NCBI RefSeq assembly: GCF_000506985.1
Contig: NZ_KI650979.1
Coordinates: forward strand, 1,550,710 to 1,614,709
DNA: 64,000 nucleotides
Reading direction: 5' to 3'
Source of the DNA: Advenella kashmirensis W13003
GTDB lineage: Bacteria; Pseudomonadota; Gammaproteobacteria; Burkholderiales; Burkholderiaceae_B
Under the pieces are notes generated by a model that worked only from the letters and a program-made list of their open reading frames with translations, had not been told where the DNA came from and did no database searches. Position 1 is the first letter of the stretch, and each line of letters opens with the position of its first letter. Position numbers and translations under genes: made by a program. Positions 1 through 7,757 of the stretch are shown piece by piece.

Positions 1-111
1 TATAAATTTCAAAAATATGATTTGCATCAAGAAACCACCTGAATATCGCTGGTGGCATCGGGGCGGATGCTTCAGAATAACAGTTGAAATTAAATTAGAA
101 GGTTTGAAAAT

Positions 112-1032
112 ATGACGGAGCTGTCCGCCGATAAATTGGCACAATTCATTAGCAATATAACATTTGAAAAAGTGCCGGTATCGGTTCGGGAGCAGATTCG
201 CTGGCGCCTGCTGGACGCATTGAGCACCTTGCTTGGTGACGAGACGAACGTCATGAGGCTGGTTCCGATCACGAGTCAGGGGCGCTCAGGCCATGAGCAG
301 GCAAGTGTTGCTGCTGAGGGGCGAGCATTATCATTAGAGTCAGCGCAAATTGCTCTGTCCGTGGGCGCATTGCTTGAGGCTGGGCCACTGCCTGCCTGGA
401 GCACCCAGGCGTTCGCAAAGACAAACGCCTCAATCATCGCTGCTGCGTGGTCTGCTGTGGAATCCACAGGTGGAAACGGACGCCTGCTGATGGAGGCATT
501 GGCGGCAGGTTATGCCGCGGCGGCTGTTCTGGCCGAAGGGGTTCCTGATGACGACACGCTTGCCGGGCGCGTGGGCGCATGTAGCGCTGCGGTCGGGGCA
601 GCAGCAGCGGCAGCCAAAGCACAGGGTCTGTCGGCTACCGCCACGCTGAATGCCATGGGGTTCGCTGCCGGGCAGGCCGCTCAATTGGCAGAGGATACGA
701 ACAAGAGATCGGATGCTGTCGGTCACTCCGGGGCAGCCCGCGCTGCGATGGACGGCGTGTTGTCGGCTCACATGGCTGTTACCGGGGCCGTCAGTCCTGC
801 AGACTTGATCAACCTACTCAAGCAGGGCAGGCAAGCAGTTCCCATCGGTGCCGATGCCTGGCAATTGGCGCTCGACCGGCAACCTGCGCCAACCGCAGAT
901 CAATCCGCGCAGCGTTTTCGGGAACGGCTCTCTGCGAGTAACGGGATGGCGAGGATAGACGCGATTATTAAGCTTATTGCGCGCCTGGAGCATACCGAAC
1001 CAGGGGTAATCAGGTCCTGTATTCTGCCGTGA
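112..1032 (+). CDS. short MmgE/PrpD-family-like protein, probable remnant
   Basis: A 306-residue protein whose alanine-rich helical body resembles the N-terminal all-alpha domain of MmgE/PrpD enzymes (2-methylcitrate dehydratase, iminodisuccinate epimerase, cis-aconitate decarboxylase). Family members are usually about 450 residues, with a C-terminal lid domain that is absent here. The conserved acidic/histidine active-site stretch, present in the full-length homologue at 13823-15199 as LDFDDAH followed by HPS, is replaced by a neutral segment (LLEAGPLPAWSTQ, near residue 84). I infer a catalytically dead or decayed copy. The start is supported by AGAAGG upstream of the ATG. No partner gene is visible to its left because the window begins there. 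Confidence 0.6.
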   Translation: MTELSADKLAQFISNITFEKVPVSVREQIRWRLLDALSTLLGDETNVMRLVPITSQGRSGHEQASVAAEGRALSLESAQIALSVGALLEAGPLPAWSTQAFAKTNASIIAAAWSAVESTGGNGRLLMEALAAGYAAAAVLAEGVPDDDTLAGRVGACSAAVGAAAAAAKAQGLSATATLNAMGFAAGQAAQLAEDTNKRSDAVGHSGAARAAMDGVLSAHMAVTGAVSPADLINLLKQGRQAVPIGADAWQLALDRQPAPTADQSAQRFRERLSASNGMARIDAIIKLIARLEHTEPGVIRSCILP

Positions 1033-1085
1033 CAGTACGAGACAATCCAGGAGAATGGTCTTCGATATCATCAATGTGATATACT

Positions 1086-1107
1086 AAACGTATACGTTTC
1101 ATATAAT
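1086..1107 (+). promoter_or_regulatory. palindromic operator plus -10 box for the parD-like/map operon
   Basis: AAACGTATACGTTT (1086-1099) is a perfect 14-base palindrome. It lies immediately upstream of a consensus TATAAT (1102-1107), so it would fill the -35/-10 spacer. The -35 itself is poor. Many antitoxins repress their own operon through such palindromes, which makes autoregulation by the ParD-like product a reasonable inference. Confidence 0.55.
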
Positions 1108-1135
1108 CGGCTCGTTATCGGGAGCGACTTTATGG

Positions 1136-1168
1136 CGGCGTAACCCTGTGGTTGCGCCGTTTTGTTCT
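1136..1168 (+). terminator. leader hairpin with U-rich tail (attenuator or terminator)
   Basis: A 10-bp stem (CGGCGTAACC, 1136-1145, with GGTTGCGCCG, 1150-1159; one G-U pair) closes a 4-base loop and is followed by TTTTGTTCT. It has the form of an intrinsic terminator. It lies downstream of the apparent promoter at 1102-1107 and upstream of the start at 1188, so it could act as an attenuator of the downstream operon rather than as the terminator of the preceding gene. Confidence 0.6.
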
Positions 1169-1187
1169 AAGATCACATGGATACATT

Positions 1188-1448
1188 ATGGGTATTGTAA
1201 AAATTTCCGACCAGATGCACGAGAACCTGCGTCTGGCAAGCACGGCCTTGAGCCGCTCCATCAACGCGCAGGCCGAACACTGGATGCGAATCGGCATGCT
1301 GGCCGAAATGTACCCAGATCTTGATCACAGCGATCTTTGCCGCATGCTGGTGCAGGCAGGCCAAAGCGGCTCGCTGGATCTGGGTGCTATCTCTGCCATG
1401 GGGGCCGCGCCTGCACGCGCCGATAATGCGACTGGAGCCCGCCAATGA
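1188..1448 (+). CDS. ParD-like antitoxin-family protein
   Basis: An 86-residue protein beginning MGIVKISDQMHENLR, then an alpha-helical segment (LASTALSRSINAQAEHWMRIG) typical of the ParD_like family (ribbon-helix-helix-like, usually 70-90 residues). The N-terminal strand and two following helices would bind DNA as a dimer; the tail is low-complexity and Ala-rich. An upstream in-frame GTG at 1152 exists, but family proteins begin at the MGIVKI methionine, so 1188 is preferred. The stop overlaps the start of the methionine aminopeptidase gene (ATGA, 1445-1448), so the two are translationally coupled. ParD-like proteins are known to sit next to a second MetAP in many proteobacteria; no RelE/ParE-type toxin is present. 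Its role is uncertain and DNA binding is inferred. Confidence 0.75.
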   Translation: MGIVKISDQMHENLRLASTALSRSINAQAEHWMRIGMLAEMYPDLDHSDLCRMLVQAGQSGSLDLGAISAMGAAPARADNATGARQ

Positions 1449-2236
1449 GCAACCGTGTGTCGATCAAGTCTGCAGAAGACATTGCCAAGGCCCGGATTGC
1501 AGGCAGGCTGGCGGCCGAGGTGCTGCATATCATTTCGCCCCACGTGAAACCAGGTGTGACTACAGACGAGCTGGACCGGCTGTGTTACGAACATATTGTG
1601 AATGTGCAAAACGCCATTCCAGCCAACATTGGCTATCACGGCTTTCCCAAAACGGTCTGTACCTCTGTCAATCATGTCATTTGTCATGGTATTCCGTCGG
1701 ATAAAGTACTGCGCAACGGCGATATTATCAATATCGACGTGGCCGTCATCAAAGATGGCTGGTACGGCGACACCAGCCGGATGTATTTCGTGGGCGAACC
1801 CGGGCCGCTGGCCAGGCGTCTGGTCCATACTACCTATGAAGCCACGCTGGCCGGTATCCGTCAGGTGCGCCCGGGCGCGACACTGGGCGACGTGGGATAC
1901 GCCATACAGAACGTGGCGCACCGTGAAGGCTTCAGTATCGTACGTGAGTACTGCGGTCATGGCATCGGGCAAATCTATCATGATGATCCTCAAGTGCTGC
2001 ACTATGGTCGGCCCGGTGAAGGGCTCAAGTTGCAGGAAGGCATGATGTTCACCATCGAGCCCATGATCAACGCGGGTAAACGGCATTCACGACAACTGGC
2101 AGACGGATGGACCGTGGTCACCAAGGATCATTCGCTGTCGGCGCAATGGGAACATATGGTGGTCGTCACAGCCGATGGATTCGAGGTGCTGACACCGTGG
2201 CCCGAAGATCAGGAAGGCTACGAGCCGATACGCTAG
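1445..2236 (+). CDS. map: type I methionine aminopeptidase
   Basis: This cytosolic metalloprotease removes N-terminal methionine from nascent proteins. At 263 residues it has the usual type I length. All pita-bread-fold metal and catalytic residues are visible: H81 (CHGIP), D98 (NIDVAV), D109 (GDTSR), H172 (GHGIG), E205 (FTIEP) and E236 (WEH). It overlaps the ParD-like gene by 4 bp and probably depends on its promoter. In related bacteria the essential map copy lies beside rpsB/tsf, so this is probably an accessory copy tied to the ParD-like gene; the other copy cannot be seen here. There is no N-terminal zinc-finger extension. Confidence 0.93.
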   Translation: MSNRVSIKSAEDIAKARIAGRLAAEVLHIISPHVKPGVTTDELDRLCYEHIVNVQNAIPANIGYHGFPKTVCTSVNHVICHGIPSDKVLRNGDIINIDVAVIKDGWYGDTSRMYFVGEPGPLARRLVHTTYEATLAGIRQVRPGATLGDVGYAIQNVAHREGFSIVREYCGHGIGQIYHDDPQVLHYGRPGEGLKLQEGMMFTIEPMINAGKRHSRQLADGWTVVTKDHSLSAQWEHMVVVTADGFEVLTPWPEDQEGYEPIR

Positions 2237-2323
2237 ATGCGTCCTGCGGGTCGGCCGTCATGCTGAGATGCGTACGGTCACTCGCTGCAGATAGAGGCTT
2301 GATCGCTTCAGAGATAGAATCAA

Positions 2324-3214
2324 TTATCGTACAAGATGGTCGACAAAGAGTCTGGATGGCCGCGGCAATGCCGCGTAGCTGCGCATATATATTTTTAATT
2401 CACGCTGTGACCAGTCGTCGGTCAATGGAATTGTTGTGACGTCCTGGTGGGTTTTGGCAGATTGAATAATTCCGTTTGCCATAATAGCGATGCCCAGATT
2501 TTGCGCCACCAGGTATAGAACCACATCCAGGGAATCCACATGTGCCCGGAAATGCAACGTTTTGCCGGATTCGGCAGCGCGGCTCTTCAGGAATGACGTT
2601 GTACGGGATTGGGCCTGCAGGCTGATGAAGTCAAAATCGAGCAGGTCGGCGAAGCCTACTTCTCGCATGGTAGCGAGCGGGTGCGAGCGGTGCATTATCG
2701 CGACCAGACTGTCGGTAGAGTAATGCCGCAATTGCAGACCCTCCGCGTCAATATTGCCCAGACAAATTCCTACATCTACTTTTCCTTCGAGCACCGCCTG
2801 CGCGACCTCGCTGCTGGTTCGTTCCTGAAGATCAATGTTAATGAGTGGATGCAGCTTCAAAAAGCTGCCGATATCCCGGGACAGGAACTGGATGATTGAC
2901 GACGCATTGGCGTATAGCTGGACTTGTCCTTTTTCTCCTTTGCTGTAATCATCCATTTCATTTTGCATTCGTTCAGTATGCAGCAGGATCTGTCTTGCGT
3001 GATTCAGAAACGACAGGCCCGCAGACGTGGGCGTCACACCCCGGTTGCCGCGTATCAATAATGAAATGCCGAGGTTGTCTTCCAGCTCCGCCAGTCTTTT
3101 GCTGACGGCCGAGGGGGCGATGGCTTCACGCTCTGCCGCGTGTGAAATGCTGTTTTCTTCACATACCGCGACAAACAGTTTTAGTGTCAGAAAGTCCGGA
3201 CGCCAGTTCGGCAT
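2324..3214 (-). CDS. LysR-family transcriptional regulator
   Basis: A 296-residue LTTR. An N-terminal winged helix-turn-helix occupies about residues 8-67 (LFVAVCEENSISHAAE, then SAVSKRLAELEDNLG). A periplasmic-binding-protein-like effector domain follows from about residue 90. It is divergent from the CoA-transferase operon beginning at 3392, with a 177-bp shared upstream region. The classic arrangement implies that it activates that operon in response to its substrate or an intermediate. The ATG at 3214 begins MPNWRPDFLTLKLF, the usual LTTR start. Confidence 0.9.
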   Translation of the reverse strand: MPNWRPDFLTLKLFVAVCEENSISHAAEREAIAPSAVSKRLAELEDNLGISLLIRGNRGVTPTSAGLSFLNHARQILLHTERMQNEMDDYSKGEKGQVQLYANASSIIQFLSRDIGSFLKLHPLINIDLQERTSSEVAQAVLEGKVDVGICLGNIDAEGLQLRHYSTDSLVAIMHRSHPLATMREVGFADLLDFDFISLQAQSRTTSFLKSRAAESGKTLHFRAHVDSLDVVLYLVAQNLGIAIMANGIIQSAKTHQDVTTIPLTDDWSQRELKIYMRSYAALPRPSRLFVDHLVR

Positions 3215-3309
3215 GACTCAATCTCCAGAAAATGGCTCAGCCATCGCCATTGGCGAAACCAGGGTTCGTCAAATACTGCGCCAGCGCTTGCGTATCAAAG
3301 ATAAGATTA

Positions 3310-3337
3310 TTCTACAGAACATAACAATTGTATAGAA
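3310..3337. promoter_or_regulatory. possible LysR binding region between divergent genes
   Basis: The 177-bp divergent gap contains an AT-rich dyad: TTCTA (3310-3314) and TAGAA (3333-3337) flank the palindrome ACAATTGT (3324-3331). It lies about 55 bp before the CoA-transferase start. This placement fits an LTTR activation site, but the match is only to general dyad form. Confidence 0.3.
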
Positions 3338-3391
3338 ACAAAAAGGGCAGCCCGATTCGGTGCAACCCGATACGTAATGGACAGGAAACGC

Positions 3392-4606
3392 ATGACGCAG
3401 GATTCGACTAAACACACAAGCGGGCCCCTGGAGGGCGTCAAGGTACTGGATTTCGGCCATATGGTCATGGGACCGTCCTGCGGACTCGTACTGGCTGATC
3501 TTGGCGCCCAGGTCATCCGGATCGAGCCGCCAGGCGGAGACCCAACCCGTAAACTTAAGGGTTTCGGGCTGGGGTTTTTCACTTGTTTCAATCGGAATAA
3601 AGCCAGCGCGCAGTTCGATCTCAAACAGAGCGAGCAGGCGCAGGATTTGATTCCCAGAGCGTTGCGCTGGGCCGATGTCATCATCGAAAACTTCGCCCCC
3701 GGTGTGATGAAAAAACTGGGAATGGATTATGCTGCCGCCCGCCAGATCAATCCACGCCTGATCTATTGCTCGCTCAAGGGTTTTCTGCCTGGTCCCTATG
3801 AAAATCGTCTGGCTCTGGATGAGGTCGCACAGATGATGGGCGGTATGGCCTATATGACCGGTCCTGCCGGGAAGCCAATGCGTGCCGGCGGTTCCATCGT
3901 GGATATTACAGGCGGCATGTTCGGTGCCATCGGTATCCTCGCGGCATTGCGTCAGCGGGAACAGACGGGCAGGGGGCAACTGATACAAAGCGCGCTTTTT
4001 GAAACCGCTGCGTTTTATACAGGGCAGCATATGGCGTATTCAGCAATGTCAGGTGAAATACCCAAACCAATGCCCGAACGGGATCATGTTTTTACCGTCT
4101 ATGATCTGTTCGATACGAAAGATAGTCAGGTTTTTGTTGCCGTCACCAGTGAGCAGCAATGGCAGCGATTCTGTGCAGAATTTGCGTTGCCACATCTTTA
4201 CGCCAGACCGGATTACGCGACCCAGGCCGAGCGCCTGAAGGACCGGGCCAATCTGATTGCCGCCATTGCAGCAGTCCTGCGCACCATGGGGAGTGATGAG
4301 GTGGTACGCAGATGTGCACGGGCAACATTGCCTGTGGCAAAGATCAACAGACCCGATCAGCTGAAAGACGATGAACACTTGGTTCAAAGTAATCAGTTGC
4401 TGAACACGCAGCTGCCGGATGGGCGGGATGTCCAAATTCCGGCACTGCCCTTTCGCATGAGCGAACATGATTTTCAGGTGACAATGCAGCCCCAGGCCGC
4501 AGGACGGCAGACAAGGGCCTTCCTTGCACAACTGGGATATAGCGCCAGGCAGATAGATGCCATGGCGCAGAGCCAATTTATTCAGCAGACAGAGGAGACA
4601 GTATGA
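3392..4606 (+). CDS. type III CoA-transferase (CaiB/BaiF family)
   Basis: A 404-residue enzyme that moves CoA between carboxylic acids through an aspartyl-CoA thioester. The N-terminal motif GVKVLDFGHMVMGP and LGAQVIRIEPP are typical, and the catalytic Asp is D171 in GGSIVDITGG. The start at 3392 has AGGAAA at a good distance; the in-frame ATG at 3377 has none. It overlaps the lyase gene by 4 bp (4603-4606). Type III CoA-transferases beside HMG-CoA-lyase homologues are known from Chloroflexus (succinyl-CoA:D-citramalate CoA-transferase with R-citramalyl-CoA lyase). Together with the downstream hydratase this suggests a C5 dicarboxylate substrate such as citramalate. The substrate is inferred. 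Confidence 0.88.
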   Translation: MTQDSTKHTSGPLEGVKVLDFGHMVMGPSCGLVLADLGAQVIRIEPPGGDPTRKLKGFGLGFFTCFNRNKASAQFDLKQSEQAQDLIPRALRWADVIIENFAPGVMKKLGMDYAAARQINPRLIYCSLKGFLPGPYENRLALDEVAQMMGGMAYMTGPAGKPMRAGGSIVDITGGMFGAIGILAALRQREQTGRGQLIQSALFETAAFYTGQHMAYSAMSGEIPKPMPERDHVFTVYDLFDTKDSQVFVAVTSEQQWQRFCAEFALPHLYARPDYATQAERLKDRANLIAAIAAVLRTMGSDEVVRRCARATLPVAKINRPDQLKDDEHLVQSNQLLNTQLPDGRDVQIPALPFRMSEHDFQVTMQPQAAGRQTRAFLAQLGYSARQIDAMAQSQFIQQTEETV

Positions 4607-5559
4607 GCGACATACCGGGTTTTGTACATATTCGTGAAGAAGGTCCACGCGAAGGCTTTCAGATAGAACCTGGGCCTATCAGTACGGAAGATAAAATCCG
4701 GCTGGTCGACGCATTGTCTGCGACGGGGGTCAAGCACATTCAGATCGCCTCTTTCGTCAATCCCAGGGCCGTACCCGGCTGGCATGATGCCGAAGCTGTT
4801 ATTGCGGGCATGAAAGCGGCGCCCGGGGTGGACTATACCGCCTTGTGGTTCAACGAGAGGGGGCTGCAAAGGGCACTTGCCTATCGGGACAAACTGCAGG
4901 TCAGTGGTTCGCTCATACTCTGTGCCTCCGATGTGTTTTCAAGGAAAAACCTGAATCGAAGTTACGAGGAGCATCTGGCGGTCCTGCGCCAGCAGACGAT
5001 TTCTTTGAGCCTGCATGACGTGCCAATCACCCGGGTGGGCGTGATGGCTGCCTTCGGTTGCAATTACTCGGGCGATGTGGCTGTTGAGCAGGCCCTGGCG
5101 GCAGCCAGGGACGGTATTGCGATTGCAGCAGAGGCAGGGCATCGCATTCACGAAATAACGCTTGCCGACAGCATGGGGTGGACGACACCGGCACGTACCG
5201 AAAAACTGGTTGGGGCGTTTCGCAATGCCTGGCCCGAGACGACACTGATTTTGCATCTGCATGACACACGCGGCATGGGCGTGGCAAGCGCTCATGCCGC
5301 ACTCAAAATGGGCGTGACGCATTTTGACAGCACGGTTGCAGGCCTTGGCGGGTGTCCGTTTGCCGGCAGACCCGGCGCTACCGGAAATATTGCCAGTGAA
5401 GAGCTGGTTCTGCTTTGTTCGGAAATGGGCATCGAAACGGGTATTGACCTGGAGGCCCTGATCGAAGCCGGACGTCTCGCGGAACAGATCGTTGGCCATC
5501 CTCTGCCGAGCACGTTGTTGAGGGCAGGTTCGCTGGATGCCTGTCGTGCGGCAGCCTGA
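4603..5559 (+). CDS. HMG-CoA-lyase-family enzyme (candidate citramalyl-CoA lyase)
   Basis: A 318-residue DRE-TIM barrel lyase. Active-site positions are visible: R16-E17 (PREGFQ), H218 and H220 (LHLHDTRG), C251 (GLGGCPFAG) and N262 (GN). Canonical members have Arg-Asp at the first site (RDGLQ); here the metal-binding Asp is Glu. The paralogue at 23339 keeps RDGLQ. The family cleaves 3-hydroxy-3-methyl acyl-CoAs to acetyl-CoA and a keto acid. Coupling to a CoA-transferase argues for a substrate activated in the same operon, for example citramalyl-CoA to acetyl-CoA and pyruvate. 3-hydroxy-3-methylglutaryl-CoA remains an alternative. Confidence 0.85.
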   Translation: MSDIPGFVHIREEGPREGFQIEPGPISTEDKIRLVDALSATGVKHIQIASFVNPRAVPGWHDAEAVIAGMKAAPGVDYTALWFNERGLQRALAYRDKLQVSGSLILCASDVFSRKNLNRSYEEHLAVLRQQTISLSLHDVPITRVGVMAAFGCNYSGDVAVEQALAAARDGIAIAAEAGHRIHEITLADSMGWTTPARTEKLVGAFRNAWPETTLILHLHDTRGMGVASAHAALKMGVTHFDSTVAGLGGCPFAGRPGATGNIASEELVLLCSEMGIETGIDLEALIEAGRLAEQIVGHPLPSTLLRAGSLDACRAAA

Positions 5560-5603
5560 TCATTATTATTATTTAAGTTGCAACAAAACAAAAAGGAGAC
5601 ATT

Positions 5604-6581
5604 ATGAGTTCGAGCATCCGACATCTGTTTTTATCCGCAGTCGCGACGTGTTGCGCTGTCATGGTCGCGACGACACCAGCCTACGCGGCAAAAGAGTGGC
5701 CGCGCCATCCAATTACACTCATTGTGCCGTATACGGCTGGCGGTCCGGTCGATACAATTGCGCGCGTCCTGTCTCCAGCGCTGGAGAAGCAATTGGGACA
5801 AACTGTTGTGGTAGAGAACAAGCCCGGTGCGTCAGGACTGATCGGCATTAATTCCACCTTGAAGGCCAAGCCCGATGGTTATACATTTGGATTTGGCGTG
5901 CTTGGCATCTTTGCAATCGCGCCGCACCTGAACAAACTGCCATTCAGCCTGGATGAGATCGGGTATGTCTCTTTGCTTTCGATCAGTCCGCATGTTTTTG
6001 CGGTGAATCCGGCTGCAGGAAATCATTCGCTGAAGGAGCTGATCGAGAACGCAAAAAAACACCCGGATGCCATGAATTTCGGTTCTCCCGGCACCGGCTC
6101 GAGCACGCACCTGGACGGGTTGCTGCTGAACAAAGCCGCCGGAATCAATCTGACGCATATTCCCTACAAGGGCGGCAATAACGTGCTCAATGCGCTTGCG
6201 GCAAACGAGATTCAGATGACGGCATCGGAAATATCCGCCGTTTTGGCGCTCAAGGATAGCTTGAAAATTGTCGCTGTCATGGGCGACAAAAGATCGCCGG
6301 TTCTGCCTGACGTGCCAACAACAACAGAATTGGGTTATCCTGAAGTGACGGCCAGTTCCATTTACGGCATCATTACGCCCAAGGCCACGCCGGTTGCGAT
6401 TATCGACCAATTCCGCCATGCCCTTGCCGGGGCATTGAAAGACAAGGCAGTTGGCGATTTCTTTGCCCGACAGGGACAGGTGGCCCAGACTTCCTCATCG
6501 GAAGCATATAAAACCATGATGGATACCGAGAGGGCAAAGTGGAAACGCATCATTGACGAGAATAAAATCGTGGTCAAATAA
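5604..6581 (+). CDS. Bug/TctC-family periplasmic carboxylate-binding receptor
   Basis: A 325-residue periplasmic protein with a signal peptide ending near residue 28 (AYA). The Bug hallmarks are visible: VPYTAGGPVDTIAR (ligand loop), VENKPGASG and KPDGYT. Such receptors capture small carboxylates, normally for TctAB-type permeases. No TctA or TctB gene lies nearby, so it is an orphan receptor that must borrow a permease or act in sensing. It follows the lyase by 44 bp, with AAAAAGGAGA before the ATG, and probably shares the LysR-controlled transcript. Its ligand is presumably the acid processed by the operon. Confidence 0.9.
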   Translation: MSSSIRHLFLSAVATCCAVMVATTPAYAAKEWPRHPITLIVPYTAGGPVDTIARVLSPALEKQLGQTVVVENKPGASGLIGINSTLKAKPDGYTFGFGVLGIFAIAPHLNKLPFSLDEIGYVSLLSISPHVFAVNPAAGNHSLKELIENAKKHPDAMNFGSPGTGSSTHLDGLLLNKAAGINLTHIPYKGGNNVLNALAANEIQMTASEISAVLALKDSLKIVAVMGDKRSPVLPDVPTTTELGYPEVTASSIYGIITPKATPVAIIDQFRHALAGALKDKAVGDFFARQGQVAQTSSSEAYKTMMDTERAKWKRIIDENKIVVK

Positions 6582-6609
6582 AGAAAGGGATTACAGTTTC
6601 GGCAAAAAG

Positions 6610-6655
6610 GTCAATAATATAGCTTATTGACATTAAATGGCGAATATTTTAGTAT
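6610..6655 (+). promoter_or_regulatory. internal promoter with overlapping inverted repeat
   Basis: A consensus -35 TTGACA (6627-6632) and TAGTAT (6650-6655) are separated by 17 bp. The -35 overlaps a perfect 8-bp inverted repeat, GTCAATAA (6610-6617) and TTATTGAC (6624-6631). This would drive the reductase and hydratase genes separately from the upstream CoA-transferase unit, under a repressor or activator of unknown identity. Confidence 0.55.
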
Positions 6656-6671
6656 GATTCGCTGAACACGC

Positions 6672-6706
6672 CCGGCATGCTGCGATGATGACACTTGTCA
6701 TGCCGG
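6672..6706 (+). other. leader stem-loop upstream of the reductase gene
   Basis: CCGGCATG (6672-6679) pairs perfectly with CATGCCGG (6699-6706). The 3' part of the loop carries the dyad TGACACTTGTCA (6689-6700), which overlaps the outer stem by two bases. It lies between the promoter at 6627-6655 and the start at 6727, with no T tract. It may be an mRNA structure or a protein-binding dyad. Confidence 0.35.
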
Positions 6707-6726
6707 TGTGATATCGGGAAGGAAAA

Positions 6727-7740
6727 ATGGGCAGACAAAGCGAAATGAAAGTATGTGTGATTGGTGCCGGCGCAATTGGCGGCTATCTGGGCGTGAAACT
6801 GGCCGAGAGCGGCGCACAGGTCAGTGTGCTGGCACGAGGCAAAACATTACAGGCCATCCAGACGCGTGGCTGGATCCTTGAGGAAGGAGAAAAGCGCCTG
6901 GTGGCCAAAGTAAAAGCGTCATCGGATCCACAGGCGCTGGGCGTGCAGGATGTGGTGATTATTGCTGTCAAGGCACATGCGCTGGCGGATGTTGCACCTA
7001 TGGTGTCGTCGCTCTGTCACGAAGAGACTGTGGTGATCCCGGCGATCAATGGTATTCCGTGGTGGTTCAGTCATGGGATGGCCCGCTTTGGCGTGCCGGC
7101 CCGGCTTGATTCTGTTGATCCCGAGGGCGTCATTGATCAGGCGATTGATAGCCACCGCGTGCTCGGCAGTGTCGTTTATCCCTCATGCTACAGTCCCGAA
7201 CCTGGGGTATCTCATCATAGTTCGGGCACCAGGCTGGTATTGGGCGAAATTGCATCGCCTTCAACTGCAGGAGGCAGCACCGAACGGCTTGCGCGTGTCG
7301 TCGCACTTTTCAATGCCGCCGGCCTCGCCGCAGAGCAGACAGATGCTATTGGACGCGCGGTCTGGGAAAAACTGCTGGGAAATGTCTGTTTCAATCCGGT
7401 CAGTTTGCTTACCGGTTCATCCACCGATCTCTTGATCGATGATCCCCGTGTTTATGAGGTGTTTGTTGCATTGATGAACGAAGTCACTGCCGTGGGCGCC
7501 GCTCTGGGCCTGGATATTAGCGTGGCACCACCACAGCGGCTTGCCGTCACCCGCAAGCTTGGCAGGGTCAAGACATCGATGTTGCAGGACGCCGAAGCCG
7601 CCAGACCGGTAGAGGTGCAGGCCATTGCGGGCGCATTTGTGGAAGTGGCCCGTGCGCTGAATATCGAGACACCGATTGCATCGACGATTTACGCACTGGC
7701 CCGCATGCGCGCCCAGACTTTCGGGCTGCTTAAACAATAA
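6727..7740 (+). CDS. ketopantoate reductase-family NAD(P)H oxidoreductase
   Basis: A 337-residue ApbA/PanE-family protein. The N-terminal Rossmann motif GAGAIGG (13-19) binds NADPH, and the C-terminal helical domain carries the family segment AVWEKLLGNVCFNP with the catalytic Lys. True PanE reduces 2-dehydropantoate for pantothenate synthesis. The location between a Bug receptor and a dehydratase in a catabolic operon favours reduction of another branched 2-keto acid; this is inference. The start at 6727 has GGGAAGG; the in-frame ATG at 6745 is less well placed. The hydratase alpha gene follows after 17 bp. Confidence 0.85.
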   Translation: MGRQSEMKVCVIGAGAIGGYLGVKLAESGAQVSVLARGKTLQAIQTRGWILEEGEKRLVAKVKASSDPQALGVQDVVIIAVKAHALADVAPMVSSLCHEETVVIPAINGIPWWFSHGMARFGVPARLDSVDPEGVIDQAIDSHRVLGSVVYPSCYSPEPGVSHHSSGTRLVLGEIASPSTAGGSTERLARVVALFNAAGLAAEQTDAIGRAVWEKLLGNVCFNPVSLLTGSSTDLLIDDPRVYEVFVALMNEVTAVGAALGLDISVAPPQRLAVTRKLGRVKTSMLQDAEAARPVEVQAIAGAFVEVARALNIETPIASTIYALARMRAQTFGLLKQ

Positions 7741-7757
7741 AAGAGACACCCCTACAC

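Noticed and set aside
1325-2086. A 253-codon minus-strand frame opposite map
   Set aside because: All MetAP active-site residues are on the plus strand; the reverse frame has no start site or domain.
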